From contig JAMPXJ010000006.1 in assembly GCA_023701205.1 (NCBI GenBank), positions 1 to 64,000 of the forward strand: a stretch of DNA of 64,000 bases, given 5' to 3'. The translations under genes and the position numbers were made by a program. This DNA is from Oligoflexia bacterium (GTDB lineage Bacteria; Bdellovibrionota; UBA1018). Below are positions 25,270-33,504 of this stretch, in pieces. How positions within the stretch are numbered: position 1 is the first letter of the stretch; each line of letters begins with the position of its first letter. Under the pieces are notes generated by a model. It had not been told where the DNA came from, did no database searches, and saw nothing but the letters and a program-made list of their open reading frames with translations.

Positions 25270-26117
25270 TGGGAATGCGCGGAGGCCGGGATTTCGGCCG
25301 GGAGATTCAGGTGGATCTGGGCGCGATGAGGAAATACCTCGGTATCGCGCTGATCGTCTTCGTGGCGGTGATCGTGCTGTTTTCGGGCTCCTTCATCGTC
25401 GAGCCCGGCCATCGCGGCGTGCTCGTGACGATGGGCAAGGTCTCCCCGCATTTCGCGCCGGAGGGCTTCGGTCTCAAGGCCCCGCTGATCACGACGGTGA
25501 TCCCGGTTGCCGTGCGCCAACAGGCGAAGTCCATGCGCGCCGAGTGCTACTCCTCGGATCTGCAGCAGGTCAACGTCGAGCTTCGGATTCTGTACCGGAT
25601 TCCCGAGGCCGCGGTCGTGAAGATCTACCAAGAGTTCGCGGGCGACCCGTTTGACACCCTGATCGTGCCGCGCGTGAACGAGGCGATCAAGGAAGTCACG
25701 GCGCTGCAAAGCGCCGAGACGATCGTTAAGAAACGCGAGGAGATCAAGACCAAGGCGCTCGCCGCCGCGCGCCAGAAGGTGGGCGCGGTGCTCGCGATCG
25801 AGGACATCGTCATCCAGAATATCTCGCTCTCCAAGGAGCTCGAGGCCGCCATCGAGGCCAAGATGGTGCAGGAGCAGGAAGCCGCCAAGGCGAAGTTCGT
25901 CCAGCAAAAGGCCGAGATCGAGGCCAATACGGCCGTGATCCGCGCCAAAGGCGAGGCACAGGCAATCGAGATCCGGGGCCGCGCGCTACGCGATTCGCCC
26001 GCGCTCATTCAGCTGCAGATCGTCGAGAAGTGGGACGGCAAAGCCCCGCTCGTGGTCGGCGGCGGTGGGGGCGGCGGGTCCAATATCCTGCTCCCCATCG
26101 GTGACCTGAAACGATGA
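25269..26117 (+). CDS. SPFH/prohibitin-family membrane protein
   Basis: A 282-residue protein: one membrane helix (about 23-43), a band-7/SPFH domain starting at EPGHRGVLVTMGKV, a long charged coiled coil (KELEAAIEAKMVQEQEAAKA) and a short Gly-rich end. The coiled coil would form rings or membrane microdomains. It overlaps the SIS gene by one base (TAATG). Placement after a peptidase recalls prohibitin-protease pairs, although the M20 enzyme is not a membrane protease. Confidence 0.92.
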   Translation: MGMRGGRDFGREIQVDLGAMRKYLGIALIVFVAVIVLFSGSFIVEPGHRGVLVTMGKVSPHFAPEGFGLKAPLITTVIPVAVRQQAKSMRAECYSSDLQQVNVELRILYRIPEAAVVKIYQEFAGDPFDTLIVPRVNEAIKEVTALQSAETIVKKREEIKTKALAAARQKVGAVLAIEDIVIQNISLSKELEAAIEAKMVQEQEAAKAKFVQQKAEIEANTAVIRAKGEAQAIEIRGRALRDSPALIQLQIVEKWDGKAPLVVGGGGGGGSNILLPIGDLKR

Positions 26118-26320
26118 GCCTCGAACGCTCGCGGCTGCGACTCGTCTTTCAGCTCCTGGTGCTGATCGGCGTGGCCGCTGGGCTTTGGTTCGCGTTTCCC
26201 TTCGCCGCTCGGTTCGTGGAGGCGGCGGCGCTGAACCTCCGGCGTTTCTGGTGGATCGTGCTGCTGCTCGGGCTCGGGGCCTGGCTGATCTGGACCTCGA
26301 GCAAGCGAAATCCCGAATGA
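26114..26320 (+). CDS. Small two-helix membrane protein
   Basis: A 68-residue protein with two hydrophobic helices (about 9-30 and 42-61), a basic N-terminus and a basic end. ATGA overlap with the SPFH gene makes translation coupling likely. Not recognised; it could be an SPFH accessory subunit, by position only. Confidence 0.75.
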   Translation: MSLERSRLRLVFQLLVLIGVAAGLWFAFPFAARFVEAAALNLRRFWWIVLLLGLGAWLIWTSSKRNPE

Positions 26321-26336
26321 GCGAGCCGGCGCGGCT

Positions 26337-27008
26337 TCAAAACATCCAGCCCAGCCGAATCGCCACGTAAGGGAAGACCATGCGTCCGACGCGATTGGCT
26401 GCGGTCTCGACGTCGCTTTCCGCCTGCTGGTACTCCGAGGTGCTCTGGACCACGCTCAGCAGGGCGGCGTAAGAGGGATCATTGATCTGGATCTCGAGCT
26501 CGCTCGCCGGGGCGAACGGTACCTGAATACCCGCCTCCAACCCGAAGAGGAACCCCGGGGAACCCATTCCCCAGACCCAGCCCAGGTGGGGCGTGAAGTA
26601 GAGATTCTTGATCGTGAGGTCGATAGAGGTGGGTACGGTGGCGGGAAACGGGCTCGTGACGGCGAAGTCCTGAGAGGTTGAACCCTTCAGACGCTGATAA
26701 CCCAGGATTCCCCCGATGAAAAAGGCGCCGGAGAACGCGTGCCAGCGGCCCCGGAAGTTCGGCGTGAACATCGAAAGGCTCACCTTGTTCATCCGGATGG
26801 CGGGCAGCCCGCCCAGCGAGAATGACCCGCTGAACTCCGGCGACGGCCGCGCCTCAAGTGAGAGGTTGGCCGGGTGAGGGAGCTCGAGCGAGATGCTGGC
26901 GCCCAGAGGAGTCGCCTGACTGGTAGATGCGCTGAAGAAAGCCACCAGAAGAACGCTAGCCGAACCGAACAGCCGGGGGTGACGAATGGGAGGATCCTCG
27001 TTTCTCAT
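26337..27008 (-). CDS. Secreted, probable outer-membrane barrel protein
   Basis: A 223-residue protein with a signal peptide (cleavage after SQA near 32), strand-like alternation, and a terminal RLGWMF whose final Phe fits a barrel-assembly signal. Function unknown. It converges on the SPFH operon with 16 bases between. Confidence 0.72.
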   Translation of the reverse strand: MRNEDPPIRHPRLFGSASVLLVAFFSASTSQATPLGASISLELPHPANLSLEARPSPEFSGSFSLGGLPAIRMNKVSLSMFTPNFRGRWHAFSGAFFIGGILGYQRLKGSTSQDFAVTSPFPATVPTSIDLTIKNLYFTPHLGWVWGMGSPGFLFGLEAGIQVPFAPASELEIQINDPSYAALLSVVQSTSEYQQAESDVETAANRVGRMVFPYVAIRLGWMF

Positions 27009-27062
27009 CCCCTATCTTCGGAAAAAGGGTGCGCTCAGTTGAATCTTTATTTTATGAGGCGA

Positions 27063-27290
27063 TCACGCCGCTTTGCGGGCGCGCGACTTGCCCGCCTTGA
27101 AGGTCGGGCTCATGAACTCCTGCTGGCAGATCTTGCTGCAGAAGTAATAGGAGCCCATCTCGCGGAACACCACATAGCGGGACTCGCGGCGCGAGATCTC
27201 CATGCCGCAAACGGGATCGCGGACCTTTTCGTCCGGGTCGGTGGGCTGAAGGCTGGCTTTGACGGGCGTCACGTTCACCTGATGGGCCAT
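27063..27290 (-). CDS. YHS-domain metal-binding protein
   Basis: A 75-residue protein with the YHS signature: DPVCGMEI, then YYFCSKICQQEF. The three cysteines are metal-ligand candidates (copper or another soft metal); the domain also occurs in P-type ATPases and oxygenases. A strong ribosome site (AAGGAGGGG) sits 3 bases before ATG 27290, so the longer frame from 27323 is rejected. The C-terminus is basic. Confidence 0.88.
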   Translation of the reverse strand: MAHQVNVTPVKASLQPTDPDEKVRDPVCGMEISRRESRYVVFREMGSYYFCSKICQQEFMSPTFKAGKSRARKAA

Positions 27291-27344
27291 TTCCCCTCCT
27301 TGTGCAAAAGACCTGTTTTGCAAAAGGCGTGACCGGGCCGCGCG

Positions 27345-29729
27345 TCAGTTGGAATGAAGCCTCGAGTCGAGAATTCCTTGCCAGAGAAGCTGGGACTTTC
27401 GATCCGCCGCGCTGGGCTTCATCTTGCCAGGTTCCGAGTCGCCCGGTCCCGTGAGATCCTGACTGGCCAGCCGATCCAGCCGCAGGAATTCCTGGTGCAG
27501 GCAAAGCCGGTCATCGAGCGAAACAGGCGAGGTGCCGTTGAGCTTGGCATCGAGCGCGTCGAAGGAAAGCTCAAGCCTGGCGTCGGGCGAGAAGATCTTG
27601 GCTCCGCGGCATAGCGACTTATTGACCGATTGGGGCCAGTCCGTTCCGGAGATCAGCGTCAGGATGCAGAGCCGGGCCGCGGTATGGCGGCTCGGGCTTC
27701 TTGAGCCCTGCGAGAGCGGAGGTTCGCGGTTCCGATCGGCCTGCTGCTGCAGGTCCCAGATCGCGTTGCCGATGCTGCTGCCGAAGAAGCCGCGGAACTT
27801 CGCGATCGTGCTGATCGTCGTGCTCTGGGCGAGCTCGAGATCCCCGCGCACTTCGACCGGACCGAGCTTGGTGCGCGAAAGCAGGGCATCGATGTCGCGG
27901 CCCGCGGTGAGCAGGATGTCGTCGACGCTCTTGGGGCCTTCGCCGCGGCGGTAGCGCGTGGTGAGGTCGTTGCGAATCAAGTTCTGCAGATGGGTCGGAA
28001 GGAAAACGTTGGTGTTCTCAAGCTTAAAGACCTTGAAAACGTCCGCGATGATCTCCTCGGCCATTCCGGGCTGAGTGGCATTGACGTTATTCAGCTTTTC
28101 CCGGATGGCGTTGAGATTCATCCGGACCTGATTGATCAGCTCTTCGTCCTGCTCTTTGTAGGGAGGCTGGCCAAAGGCGAAGATTTCGAAAAAGCGGTCC
28201 AGCCGTTCGAGCGTGCCGATGGCCGAGAGCCCTCCGGCGGTCATCGAGGAGGCATCCCGGATCACGATCGGAGGATTGATGTTCACCTTCTGGATGAACT
28301 CGGCCAGCACCCGCGTGTGTCGCTCGGCCAGCAGGGCGAGGGCGCGAGAGCGGATCTCGCTCCCCAGAGTCGCGGTGTAAGTGATGGGCAAGCTTCCGAT
28401 GAACACCCGCAGACTCTGGTTATCCCGGTAGGGCGGTGCCAGGTTCGGAGGGATTCCCGCCAGGTGGGCGGCGAGCAGGAAGGGGTCGTCATTGACGAAA
28501 GGGCCGTCCGGATAGGGATAAGGATAACCCATTCCGCGCTCGTCCATGAAGAGCGCCCTCAGGATGACATCGCCGATCGCCTCCTTGATCTTGGTCAGGC
28601 GGTCGGTCTCGTTGAACTTGGGGTTCTTGAGGTACTGATCCATCTCGCCCAGGACCCCCTCGGTATTCCTCCGCATTCCCAGGATCCGGTTGAGCCGCGC
28701 GAATTGATCGTTCACCTTCTTGGATTGATCCACGGTCGCCGAGCTCGAGCCGCCGACGACCTGATCCAGCCACTGGTAAAGTATCGGCAGATCCCGATCC
28801 GCCAGCTCGATCCCGTAGAAGAACGGGCTGGGCTCGCGCCGGGTGTTCTCCTTGCGATCCAGGTTGATCAGCGCGTAGGCGTCGCGCGCCTTGCAGTAGT
28901 CGCGGCTCAGGGCCTCGAGCCCGCAGGTCATCGCGGCCGGCATGCGGTTGCGTCGGGTCTCATAGACCGCCTTGGCCGAAGGGTAGGCGGTCGCCGCTTC
29001 GACGCCGACCTTCAGCAGCTGCGAAACGGCCGCGATCCCCAGGCCCACGAGCGGCGGAGCGAAGGAGCCCGCAACCAGGCCGAGGTTCGCCCCGATGTCG
29101 ATCGCCTTGGCGGGGTTGTCCGCCAGGCAGGCCGAGATCTGCGTCGTGTTGGCGAGCATCGCCGAGCTCAGGCTGCTGAAGCGCGACAGTCCCGAGGCTC
29201 CACGGCTCGCGAAGCTGGAACGATCGAGGTAGTTCAGTACGGTGCGGTTGTAGGAAACCTCGTATCGCTGGCTCGCGTAGTAGGACAGAAGTTGCGCGCG
29301 GACGTACGCGTCGAGGTTGGGGTCCTGCAGGACGAAGTAAAGATCGTTGGCGTTCTCTTCGGCGATGCGCTCGTTGCGGTAGCTGCTCTCGCGCTCGAGC
29401 GCGTCGGTCAGGGCTTGTTCGAGCGTCGAGGCGCCGAGGAGCGCGTCTTCGAGATTGGGGTTGCCGTTTTGATGATCGCGGCAGCTGGCCTTGCTGTTGA
29501 GAGCCTTGAAAACACCCGTGAGCCGGGTGGAGCGATCGAGCGCCGCCGCGGTCCAGGCCCCGGCGCTGCAGCCGCCTTCGAAAGAGGTGAGCAGCTCATC
29601 GACCACGGCCTGCTGGGTCTTGTCGAGCTCGAAGGCTGCCGCGCCATAGGGCATCGCCCCTGTCATGAGCGCTGCGCAGGCGAGCGCGAGTCCGAACTTT
29701 CCCGGCCTGATTCCCAGAATAAGCGACAT
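27345..29729 (-). CDS. Large secreted helical protein, unknown
   Basis: A 794-residue protein with a signal peptide (cleavage near GAAA-FEL, residue 32). The mature part is mostly charged helix, with scattered cysteines near the N-terminus and again near the C-terminus (CILTL, SLCRGA, RLCLHQ). An alternating loop YPYPYPDGPF is striking. No domain is recognised. GGGGGAAG precedes ATG 29729. It lies upstream of nothing on its strand, so it is likely a single-gene unit. Confidence 0.8.
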   Translation of the reverse strand: MSLILGIRPGKFGLALACAALMTGAMPYGAAAFELDKTQQAVVDELLTSFEGGCSAGAWTAAALDRSTRLTGVFKALNSKASCRDHQNGNPNLEDALLGASTLEQALTDALERESSYRNERIAEENANDLYFVLQDPNLDAYVRAQLLSYYASQRYEVSYNRTVLNYLDRSSFASRGASGLSRFSSLSSAMLANTTQISACLADNPAKAIDIGANLGLVAGSFAPPLVGLGIAAVSQLLKVGVEAATAYPSAKAVYETRRNRMPAAMTCGLEALSRDYCKARDAYALINLDRKENTRREPSPFFYGIELADRDLPILYQWLDQVVGGSSSATVDQSKKVNDQFARLNRILGMRRNTEGVLGEMDQYLKNPKFNETDRLTKIKEAIGDVILRALFMDERGMGYPYPYPDGPFVNDDPFLLAAHLAGIPPNLAPPYRDNQSLRVFIGSLPITYTATLGSEIRSRALALLAERHTRVLAEFIQKVNINPPIVIRDASSMTAGGLSAIGTLERLDRFFEIFAFGQPPYKEQDEELINQVRMNLNAIREKLNNVNATQPGMAEEIIADVFKVFKLENTNVFLPTHLQNLIRNDLTTRYRRGEGPKSVDDILLTAGRDIDALLSRTKLGPVEVRGDLELAQSTTISTIAKFRGFFGSSIGNAIWDLQQQADRNREPPLSQGSRSPSRHTAARLCILTLISGTDWPQSVNKSLCRGAKIFSPDARLELSFDALDAKLNGTSPVSLDDRLCLHQEFLRLDRLASQDLTGPGDSEPGKMKPSAADRKSQLLWQGILDSRLHSN

Positions 29730-29815
29730 GTCTTCCCCCGTTTCGATGCAGAATTTACGGGTATCAGGCGGCCGGAAGATGTCAATTCGAAATGCGCGTG
29801 TAACGCCTTGCGGCG

Positions 29816-31024
29816 TCAGTCCGTGAGCGCGAGCTGAGCCGGGGCTTCCTTGTTTTCGACCTCCCCGGTGAGCCGGAAGATGCTGTTCTCGTAATGCGAG
29901 AGGTGCGTGTTGGCGGTCTCGAAGGCCTCCTGCGCCTTGCGCAGGCCTTTTCCGATTTCCTCGAACTTCTTTTCGAAATGCTCGAAGTGGCGGCGCGCCT
30001 TCTTGACGTCCTCGATGGTCTTCTCCACCCCACGGGCCATCTCGTAATAGTCCTGCGCCATCGCGACGGCCTTGAGCGAGATCGACAGGGTGTTGGGCGA
30101 GACGGGGAAGACCTTCAGCTTCGAGAGCGACTCGAAGAGCTTGCCGTTGCGGATGACCTCGAAGTAGAGCGTCTCGCTCGGCAAGAAAAGCAGTGCCATG
30201 TCGGTCGTGCCGTGATCGGGCCGGATGTACTTGTCGGCGATCGACTTGGCCTGGCCCTTGACGAAATCCGAGAGCAGCTTGCGCGCGCTCTCCACGTCCT
30301 CGGGATTCTGCGACTCGAAAAGCGGCAGCACCTGCTCGCGCGGGAACTTGCTGTCGATGGGGAGGATCTGCTTGGCGAAGCGGACGATCGCGTCCACGCG
30401 CTCGGTCGAGCCGGGGACGACCGCGAACTGCAGCTCATAGGAGCCGATCGGGAGAAAATCCGCGAGCAGCCGCTCGAGCGTGGCTTCGCCGAACCCGCCG
30501 CGCAGGTGAGGGAGCTTGAGCAGGCTGTTGAGATCCGAGATCGACTGGCCCACGGTATTGAGCGAGGCGAGCTTGAGCTCGGCGGCCTGCAGATGCTCCT
30601 GGACCTTCTCGAAGTGGCGGAAGCCTTCCTTGAGGTTCTCGTTGAGCTTGGTCTCGACGTTCTTGCCGATGGTCTCCAGCCTCAGGCCCACCTGCTGCTC
30701 GAGTGACTGGAACTTGCTCTCGAGCGCCTGCGTGGACTTCTGAAGGCCCTGCGCCAGCTCCTGCCGGTTTTGCGCGAGCGTCCGATCCAGTCTCTCCTGC
30801 GTGTCCAGAAAATGCCGCGCCAGGCGCTCCGTCGTGGATTCGCGCGTCTCCGTGCTGATTCGCGTCACCCGTTCCGAAAGATCCAGGATCGGTCTTTGAA
30901 GGGCATCGGGGAGCTGAGCGAGGAAGGCTTTCATGCGGAGATATTGCAATGCGCCGACCAGGGCGACGGCCACGATCGCAAGCAGAAGCACGGCGAGAAA
31001 AACCGGAAGAAAGGTCGAAGGCAT
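29816..31024 (-). CDS. rmuC: DNA recombination protein RmuC
   Basis: A 402-residue RmuC homologue: an N-terminal membrane helix (about 5-27), a long coiled coil (60-160), and the RmuC nuclease-fold region with LPHLRGGFGEATLERLL, IDSKFP and the KYIRPDHGTTDMALLFLPSE segment. RmuC limits inversions at short repeats in E. coli. ATG 31024 is chosen; the frame upstream of it overlaps the divergent hydroxylase gene. Confidence 0.95.
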   Translation of the reverse strand: MPSTFLPVFLAVLLLAIVAVALVGALQYLRMKAFLAQLPDALQRPILDLSERVTRISTETRESTTERLARHFLDTQERLDRTLAQNRQELAQGLQKSTQALESKFQSLEQQVGLRLETIGKNVETKLNENLKEGFRHFEKVQEHLQAAELKLASLNTVGQSISDLNSLLKLPHLRGGFGEATLERLLADFLPIGSYELQFAVVPGSTERVDAIVRFAKQILPIDSKFPREQVLPLFESQNPEDVESARKLLSDFVKGQAKSIADKYIRPDHGTTDMALLFLPSETLYFEVIRNGKLFESLSKLKVFPVSPNTLSISLKAVAMAQDYYEMARGVEKTIEDVKKARRHFEHFEKKFEEIGKGLRKAQEAFETANTHLSHYENSIFRLTGEVENKEAPAQLALTD

Positions 31025-31090
31025 GAACTGGGCGTAGCATGACGATCCGGGTTGAGCAATCCCGGCAGGCAGCCTAGACTGGAGATCGCA

Positions 31091-31729
31091 ATGGCGTCCA
31101 AGCAGCGGAAATCCCATCCCGGCATCCATCCCAGCATCCGGGTTTTCCAGAACCCGATTCTCGAAAGGCTGACTCACGTGCATCCGCTCACGCCTTGGGT
31201 CGTCTGGATTCCGGTGGTCGCCTGGCTCCTGACGCGTTCCCGCGAGGCTTCGCTTCCAGCGATGGCGGCGAGCGGCCTGCTCACCTGGACGCTGGCGGAG
31301 TACCTCCTTCATCGTTTCGTCTTTCACTTCAGGCCGCGGCCGCGGCCCTGGGGGGCGCTTCAGGAAAGAGCCTTGTACCTCCTGCACGGGCTGCATCATG
31401 AGGATCCTCAAGATTCCTCGCGCCTGGTCATGCCGCCGGTGCCGGGGCTGCTCCTGGCGGCACTGCTCTTCGCGTTTTTCAGGCTCTTTCTCGATGCGGG
31501 TCGCGTGGAGCCTTTCTTCGCTTTCTTCCTGCTCGGGTATCTCTGGTACGACACCACTCATTTCGCGGTCCATCATTTCACCCCGCGTACCCGTTACGGG
31601 AGATGGCTCAAACGTCATCACATGCTTCATCATTATGGCGGTTCCGGCGCGCGGTTCGGGGTGAGCACGCCGCTGTGGGACCATGTTTTCAACACTCTCC
31701 AGGAGGCCCCTTCTGAGTCCCGTGCGTGA
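31091..31729 (+). CDS. Fatty acid hydroxylase / sterol desaturase superfamily
   Basis: A 212-residue membrane di-iron enzyme. Histidine clusters in order: HRFVFH, HGLHHEDP, HFAVHHF and KRHHMLHH, matching the fatty-acid 2-hydroxylase branch. Four hydrophobic helices separate them. GGAGA is 6 bases before ATG 31091. Probably hydroxylates a lipid acyl chain; the substrate is unknown. Overlaps the next gene. Confidence 0.9.
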   Translation: MASKQRKSHPGIHPSIRVFQNPILERLTHVHPLTPWVVWIPVVAWLLTRSREASLPAMAASGLLTWTLAEYLLHRFVFHFRPRPRPWGALQERALYLLHGLHHEDPQDSSRLVMPPVPGLLLAALLFAFFRLFLDAGRVEPFFAFFLLGYLWYDTTHFAVHHFTPRTRYGRWLKRHHMLHHYGGSGARFGVSTPLWDHVFNTLQEAPSESRA

Positions 31730-32825
31730 TACGATCCTTCGCAGGCTTTTCGCCCTGCTGGTGACAGGGTTCTTCTTTTACGTGGCTTCGCCACTGCTGC
31801 TGCCCGTGCTCATGGGCGGGCTTTTCGCGGTGCTCGTGATGCCGGCGCTCGAGCGCTTGGAGGTGCGCGGACTCCGGGCTCGGTTCGGCGCGGCGATCCT
31901 GACGCTCGGAATGACCCTGCTCTTCATCATCCCGACCGCGCTTCTCCTTTACATGGTGATCAAGACGGGGCTTCAGCAGCTCCAGGCCTTCAAGGACCTG
32001 CCCAAGCCCGCGCACCTGGACTGGGCTCACTCCTGGGTGGAGTCGCCTTTCGCGCGCCGGGTGCTTGACTGGCTCAAGGATCTCTATCCGATCAGCAGCG
32101 AGGAGCTGGCCGAGGGCGCGCAGGATCTCGTTCGGAGCACGAGCCTGCGCGCGGCGGACCTGCTCGGGGGCTTCCTGCTGAACCTGCCCGGGATCGTGAT
32201 GGCCATGATCGTGATGATCGTGAGCCAGTATTTCTTTCTCGTGGATGGCCGCCGGCTGGTTTCCTTTCTCCGGAGGAATTCCTTCTTCAGCCGGCATCAG
32301 ACCGAGGAGCTCATCGAGCGTATCGGCAACTCCAGCCGCTCGGTGATCCTGGCATCGGTGATCTCGGGCGTCGCGCAGGCCTTTTTCTTTACGGTCCTCT
32401 GCGCGGCGGCACGAGTGCCCAACGTGCCGCTCGTGGGGGCGCTCGTGTTCTTCAGCTCCTTCATTCCGGTGGTCGGGACCTCGCCCGTGACGTTCGGTGT
32501 CGCGATCCATCAGGCTCTGACGGGGAACTCGGTCGCGGCCGTCGCCGCGGTGATCGGCGCGATCGTCGTGAGCACGATGGATAACTTCATCCGGCCGTGG
32601 TTTTTGCGCGGCTCGGTCAATCTGCACCCGATGCTGGCTTTCGTCGCGGCGTTCGGGGGATTGCAGACGCTGGGCTTCGTGGGCGTCTTCCTGGGCCCGA
32701 TCCTGGCGGCGCTTTTCGTCGCGATCCTGGAAATCCTTTCCGAGCCGGAGCGGCCCGCAGCGCCCGCGGCGGCGCCCGCCGTCGGCGACGCGGGGTCATC
32801 GGGCGGGAGCGGCAAACCGGCTTAG
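31683..32825 (+). CDS. AI-2E family (PerM-like) permease
   Basis: A 380-residue polytopic membrane protein with the PF01594 layout: paired N-terminal helices, a soluble region (about 105-165), then a set of helices containing SSFIPVVGTSP and DNFIRPWFLRGS, both family signatures. The family includes TqsA and Na+/H+ antiporters, so the cargo is open. ATG 31683 has no ribosome site; AGGAGG at 31701-31706 points to a possible CTG start at 31713. C-terminal 25 residues are Ala/Pro/Gly-rich. Confidence 0.9.
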   Translation: MFSTLSRRPLLSPVRDTILRRLFALLVTGFFFYVASPLLLPVLMGGLFAVLVMPALERLEVRGLRARFGAAILTLGMTLLFIIPTALLLYMVIKTGLQQLQAFKDLPKPAHLDWAHSWVESPFARRVLDWLKDLYPISSEELAEGAQDLVRSTSLRAADLLGGFLLNLPGIVMAMIVMIVSQYFFLVDGRRLVSFLRRNSFFSRHQTEELIERIGNSSRSVILASVISGVAQAFFFTVLCAAARVPNVPLVGALVFFSSFIPVVGTSPVTFGVAIHQALTGNSVAAVAAVIGAIVVSTMDNFIRPWFLRGSVNLHPMLAFVAAFGGLQTLGFVGVFLGPILAALFVAILEILSEPERPAAPAAAPAVGDAGSSGGSGKPA

Positions 32826-33406
32826 GCCGCCTTTCGCGGCTTTTCCGTCGCGTCGAGCGTCACCAGGAGGTTGGCCAGGTCATCGGCATGCTCCTCTTCC
32901 TTGGCGAGGATCTCCTCGAGGAGCCTGCGTGAGGTGGAATCCTCGTTCTGGGTGAAGTACTTCACCATCTCCCGGTAGGACTCGATGGCGATCCGTTCGG
33001 CCACGAGGTCCTCGACGATGAGCTCGACGAGCCTTTCGCCCTCCTGGTACTCCGCGTGGCTGCGCGCCAGCAGGCCTTGGGGATTGAAGTTCGCGTTGCC
33101 GCCGAGCTGCTTGATGCGCGAGGCGAGCTGGTCGGCGTGCAGCTCCTCGTCGCGCGCGTGCTCGGCGAACTCCTGCGCCACGGCCTCGGACTGCAGGCCG
33201 CTCGCCGCGTGATAATGGTGCTTGTAACGGAGCACGCAGACGAGTTCGGTCGCGAGCGCCTCGTTGAGGATCTCGATGGCCGTCTCCACGTCGCCCCGAT
33301 AGCTGGGCGTCACGGCTCCTTGCGTGATGTGCTGCCGGGCGCGGCGCCGGATTTCCTCGATGTCGCTGAGGAACGCGCGTTTGGAAGGTGGATTGCTGTT
33401 GGGCAT
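32822..33406 (-). CDS. Ferritin-like/bacterioferritin-type protein
   Basis: A 194-residue four-helix protein. The metal ligands lie in the expected spacing: NEALATELVCVLRY, EHARDEELHAD, EDLVAERIAIESY and KEEEHADDL (two ExxH motifs). It belongs with the bacterioferritin/DPS-like proteins that store iron or detoxify peroxide. No heme-binding methionine can be assigned. It overlaps the convergent permease by 4 bases and is divergent from the topoisomerase operon. Confidence 0.88.
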   Translation of the reverse strand: MPNSNPPSKRAFLSDIEEIRRRARQHITQGAVTPSYRGDVETAIEILNEALATELVCVLRYKHHYHAASGLQSEAVAQEFAEHARDEELHADQLASRIKQLGGNANFNPQGLLARSHAEYQEGERLVELIVEDLVAERIAIESYREMVKYFTQNEDSTSRRLLEEILAKEEEHADDLANLLVTLDATEKPRKAA

Positions 33407-33468
33407 CGGAGGGTCAGTCCTTTCTGGCCGCTTTCCAATGCAATTCCCGATTCGGCCCGGGGAAGTCG

Positions 33469-33498
33469 TTGACAGTTCCGCATCGGATTTGCTTGAAT
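33469..33498 (+). promoter_or_regulatory. Candidate promoter of the topoisomerase VI operon
   Basis: TTGACA at 33469-33474 is followed after 18 bases by TTGAAT at 33493-33498. The start would fall at or next to ATG 33505, so the message would be leaderless or nearly so. The -35 box is exact and the -10 box is weak. Confidence 0.35.
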
Positions 33499-33504
33499 CG
33501 GGGC

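Noticed and set aside
29801..29815. Terminator after rmuC (ACGCC/GGCGT hairpin)
   Set aside because: The stem is only 5 base pairs and has no U-tract after it on the minus strand.
27990..29837. A 615-codon plus-strand frame opposite the large secreted protein
   Set aside because: The minus-strand frame has a signal peptide and ribosome site; this one has neither.
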